Source: Lojkania enalia (lineage: Eukaryota; Ascomycota; Dothideomycetes; Pleosporales). From it: a stretch of 64,000 nt of DNA. Under the pieces are notes generated by a model, which saw only the letters and a program-made list of their open reading frames with translations, was not told where the DNA came from and ran no database searches. This document shows positions 61,869 through 64,000 of this stretch, in pieces (within the stretch, counting starts at the first letter, position 1; each line of letters begins with the position of its first letter). The stretch spans positions 261,281 to 325,280 of the forward strand of contig ML986597.1 in the NCBI GenBank assembly GCA_010094045.1, written 5' to 3'. A program made the position numbers and the translations under genes.

Positions 61869-62251
61869 TATCTAATATAAGGTAATAAATTAGGCCCGAT
61901 TCGTAATAAATTAGGTATAGTACTATAGCGCTATACCCGAAATAGGTTGTTAAAAAGGGGCGATTCGTCTAACTGTTACCCCTCTAATTTATTTACAACT
62001 AATACTCTAACTATAATACTTTATATATAAAAACTATTTAGTAGAGTCTATTTATTCTACTTATAATACTATATTATCGCACCCGTACTAGTATAGGGCT
62101 ATAATAAGGCTGGAAAGATACAGTTCTACTAGGATATACAGACGCTTAAACTAAAGGCGTAATACTATATCTATAGTAGAAAGACCTATATATAAGTAAA
62201 TAGAATAGTACTATTATTAGAGGATATTAAAAACTATTTCTACTATCTACC
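61869..62251 (+). repeat. Hel-C 5' repeat unit before copy b (383 bp)
   Basis: TATCTAATATAAGG start, equal in length to units 2 and 3 upstream of copy a. It abuts Gypsy-E on the left with no transition, which fixes the 5' boundary of the Hel-C element. Confidence 0.88.
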
Positions 62252-64000
62252 TAAGTACTATATTCTAATATATAAGAAATATACAACTACTATATTAAAT
62301 ATTAATATATATCTATAGTACTATTATAGTATAATAATAGAATAGAGGAGGGTAATTATTAAGTATACTTGTTAGTAGCTAATTAAACTAATAAAAGATA
62401 TCCAGCTGCCTGTACTATTCGGGCAACTAATATTAGAATTAGAAAAGCTGCTAAATAGGTTCTAGTATAAATAATCTAGATACTATATTACTACTAATAT
62501 TAACACGCTATATATATATCTAAAGAAGAAGTATAAGTAGGCGTAAATAGGTAATAAAAGTAGGCTCTATTAGAAGATTAAAGTATAGATATTCTTTTAG
62601 GCTAGCGGGCTGTAGTAATATTTTATTGTTAATATAGGCAGCTGTAATTATAAGCTAGCTATTTTCTATATAGAGGCTAATATTATATATAATTAGTTAG
62701 CTAGGTTTAAACTTATAAAGTAGAGGGAAGAAGAGAAGGTATAAGTTATAAATACAGAAGTAGTAAAAACTAATAAGACTAGGTAGTTTAAGTAGATAGA
62801 GTAGCTAAAGTATCTAGTAAAGCGGAATTAAGTACATCTTATATATTAGATCCGGCTGCCTAACTAAAATAAGGTAAAACTTTAGTAGGTAGTAAAGCTA
62901 GTTAAACTATTAGTTAAGTAGAGTATTAGAGGATTATTATTACTTATATAAGAGATGAGATAGTAGTTTAGAAGTACTTAGTAATATAAGGTAGATAGGC
63001 GTCCGCTTATTTAACTATAGAACCCTAAAAGTTAGGTGGTATATATTAGCTATATTATTAAGTTTGTCTACTACTTTCTCTATATTATTACTAATAAAGA
63101 AGCTTAGATTATATAGTTTAATTATAGTAGTAATAGTAATAATAGTAATAATAATAGTATAGTATTAGATAATAGCGTAAGTTTTAGGTCTAGTAGAGCT
63201 AGAAGTAGTACTAATAACAATAATAATAATAATAGTAGCCCCTATTATAGGTTCTATAGAAAGAAAGAAGTAGATTAGATAGAAAACACGCGTAAGCTAT
63301 TCTATTAGTAAAATAAGTAGAAGGAACTAGTAATAGTACTATAGGTTATATTAGATAGAAATAGTAAAAATACTTAACTTAGAGTATTACTAGATATATT
63401 TAATTTATTTATTTTTTAATTAATAGACGATTAACTATTTAATAGTAGGCTTATCTATTTTCTTACTATACTAGAAATTAATATTAAAATAGACCGCTTA
63501 TATATAGTAAAGAACTACTTATATATACTAGCTAGTATAGTATACTACGTACGCGTGCTAGATGTAGAGAAGCTACTTCTAGTAGTAGAGCGTAATAAGT
63601 AGATAGATAAGAACTAAGAGTATTTTCTACTTATACAGCGGAAGTTTCTAGCTAATAGATTGTTTAATCTAATAAATAAGATAATTAGCTTACTAGTATA
63701 TAAGAAGTTTATTATATTAACAGCTAGTAATTCGGGTAATACTTACTAGTTAAAGAATAAAAAGATATTCTATCTTAATAGCCGGCTAATCTATATTAGC
63801 TAGTTCTATAAGATAGCGTAGGATATAGTAGTTAAGGTAGAAGAGATACTCTAGTAGGAGCTGTATTAGATAGCTAAAGCTAAAGACTAGTTTACTATCT
63901 AGCTAGAATAGCTTATTAATAATATTACGTTTATATAGTAGAGTATATCTTTTATCTATTATTATAATAATCAGCTTAATAATAAGCTTAAGTAGATACT
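62252..64000 (+). pseudogene. Hel-C-b: helicase N-terminal part, runs off window
   Basis: Leader and N-terminal half of the Hel-C frame, including the Asn/Ser linker (63120-63240), the block homologous to C-c 40260-40800, and the start of the recombinase-like domain to the window edge. Equal in length to C-a over their shared 1536 bp. It is less RIP-mutated than C-c at several CA/CG sites. The helicase core would follow to the right. Confidence 0.82.

Noticed and set aside
1..64000. Host genes, tRNA or rRNA genes
   Set aside because: No long open frame with ordinary codon use, no intron-containing gene structure and no cloverleaf or rRNA motif was seen; every coding trace belongs to a repeat.

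Overview
Naming used below. Gypsy-A, -B, -E and -F are four LTR-retrotransposon families. Pogo-1, -2 and -3 are Fot1/pogo-type DNA transposons. Hel-C is a helicase-bearing repeat family. Tandem-G is a 1.5-kb tandem repeat. Calls rest on reading the sequence by eye, on copy-to-copy comparison inside the window, and on recalled family motifs; no database was searched.

The window is a gene-free, repeat-only block of a filamentous ascomycete (Pezizomycotina). It is very AT-rich, with TA, TAG and TAA everywhere and CA/TG scarce. Copies of one repeat often align over hundreds to thousands of bases without length change and differ by C-to-T and G-to-A. Coding frames survive but are full of TAG/TAA where Gln or Trp codons are expected, and catalytic Asp is often Asn. 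That is the signature of repeat-induced point mutation (RIP). The repertoire (chromodomain Gypsy elements, Fot1/pogo transposons, RecQ-like helicase repeats) fits an AT isochore, pericentromere or subtelomere. I found no host gene, tRNA or rRNA gene.

Layout: 1-263 end of a Gypsy-A LTR. 264-6816 two joined Gypsy-B pieces around one LTR, which is split by Pogo-1 (3372-5210). 6817-8720 Gypsy-A1 (minus), then 350 N. 9071-19610 Gypsy-A2 (plus), interrupted by a complete Gypsy-B2 (11998-17501, target duplication CTATA). 19611-25154 a decayed Copia-like and unclassified region interrupted by Pogo-2 (21685-23546). 25155-26228 start of Gypsy-F1. 26229-39476 Gypsy-F2 (minus), interrupted by the complete Gypsy-A3 (26913-34133, target duplication GGTCT). 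39477 to about 43700 the most complete Hel-C helicase reading frame. About 43700-46070 a C-poor purine-rich tract with a roughly 72-bp tandem repeat. 46071-51462 three Tandem-G units, the first holding Pogo-3. 51463-52817 Gypsy-A4. 52818-55422 Hel-C-a behind three 5' repeat units. 55423-61868 Gypsy-E (minus). 61869-64000 Hel-C-b, running off the window.

The strongest unexplained signals are these. (1) Gypsy-A carries a 128-codon frame on the strand opposite pol, between pol and the 3' LTR, with identical frame length in all four copies, and Gypsy-E has a different coiled-coil-like antisense frame in the same place. (2) Hel-C, a RecQ-type helicase fused to a recombinase-like domain, begins at the same 5' base inside two unrelated retroelements, as a mobile element would. 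(3) The purine-rich minisatellite reads as a 24-codon Gln/Ala/Glu/Lys-rich repeat if RIP is undone. (4) The right end looks like an unfinished nest, A4(Hel-C-a(Gypsy-E(Hel-C-b))), which predicts the order of sequences beyond position 64000.
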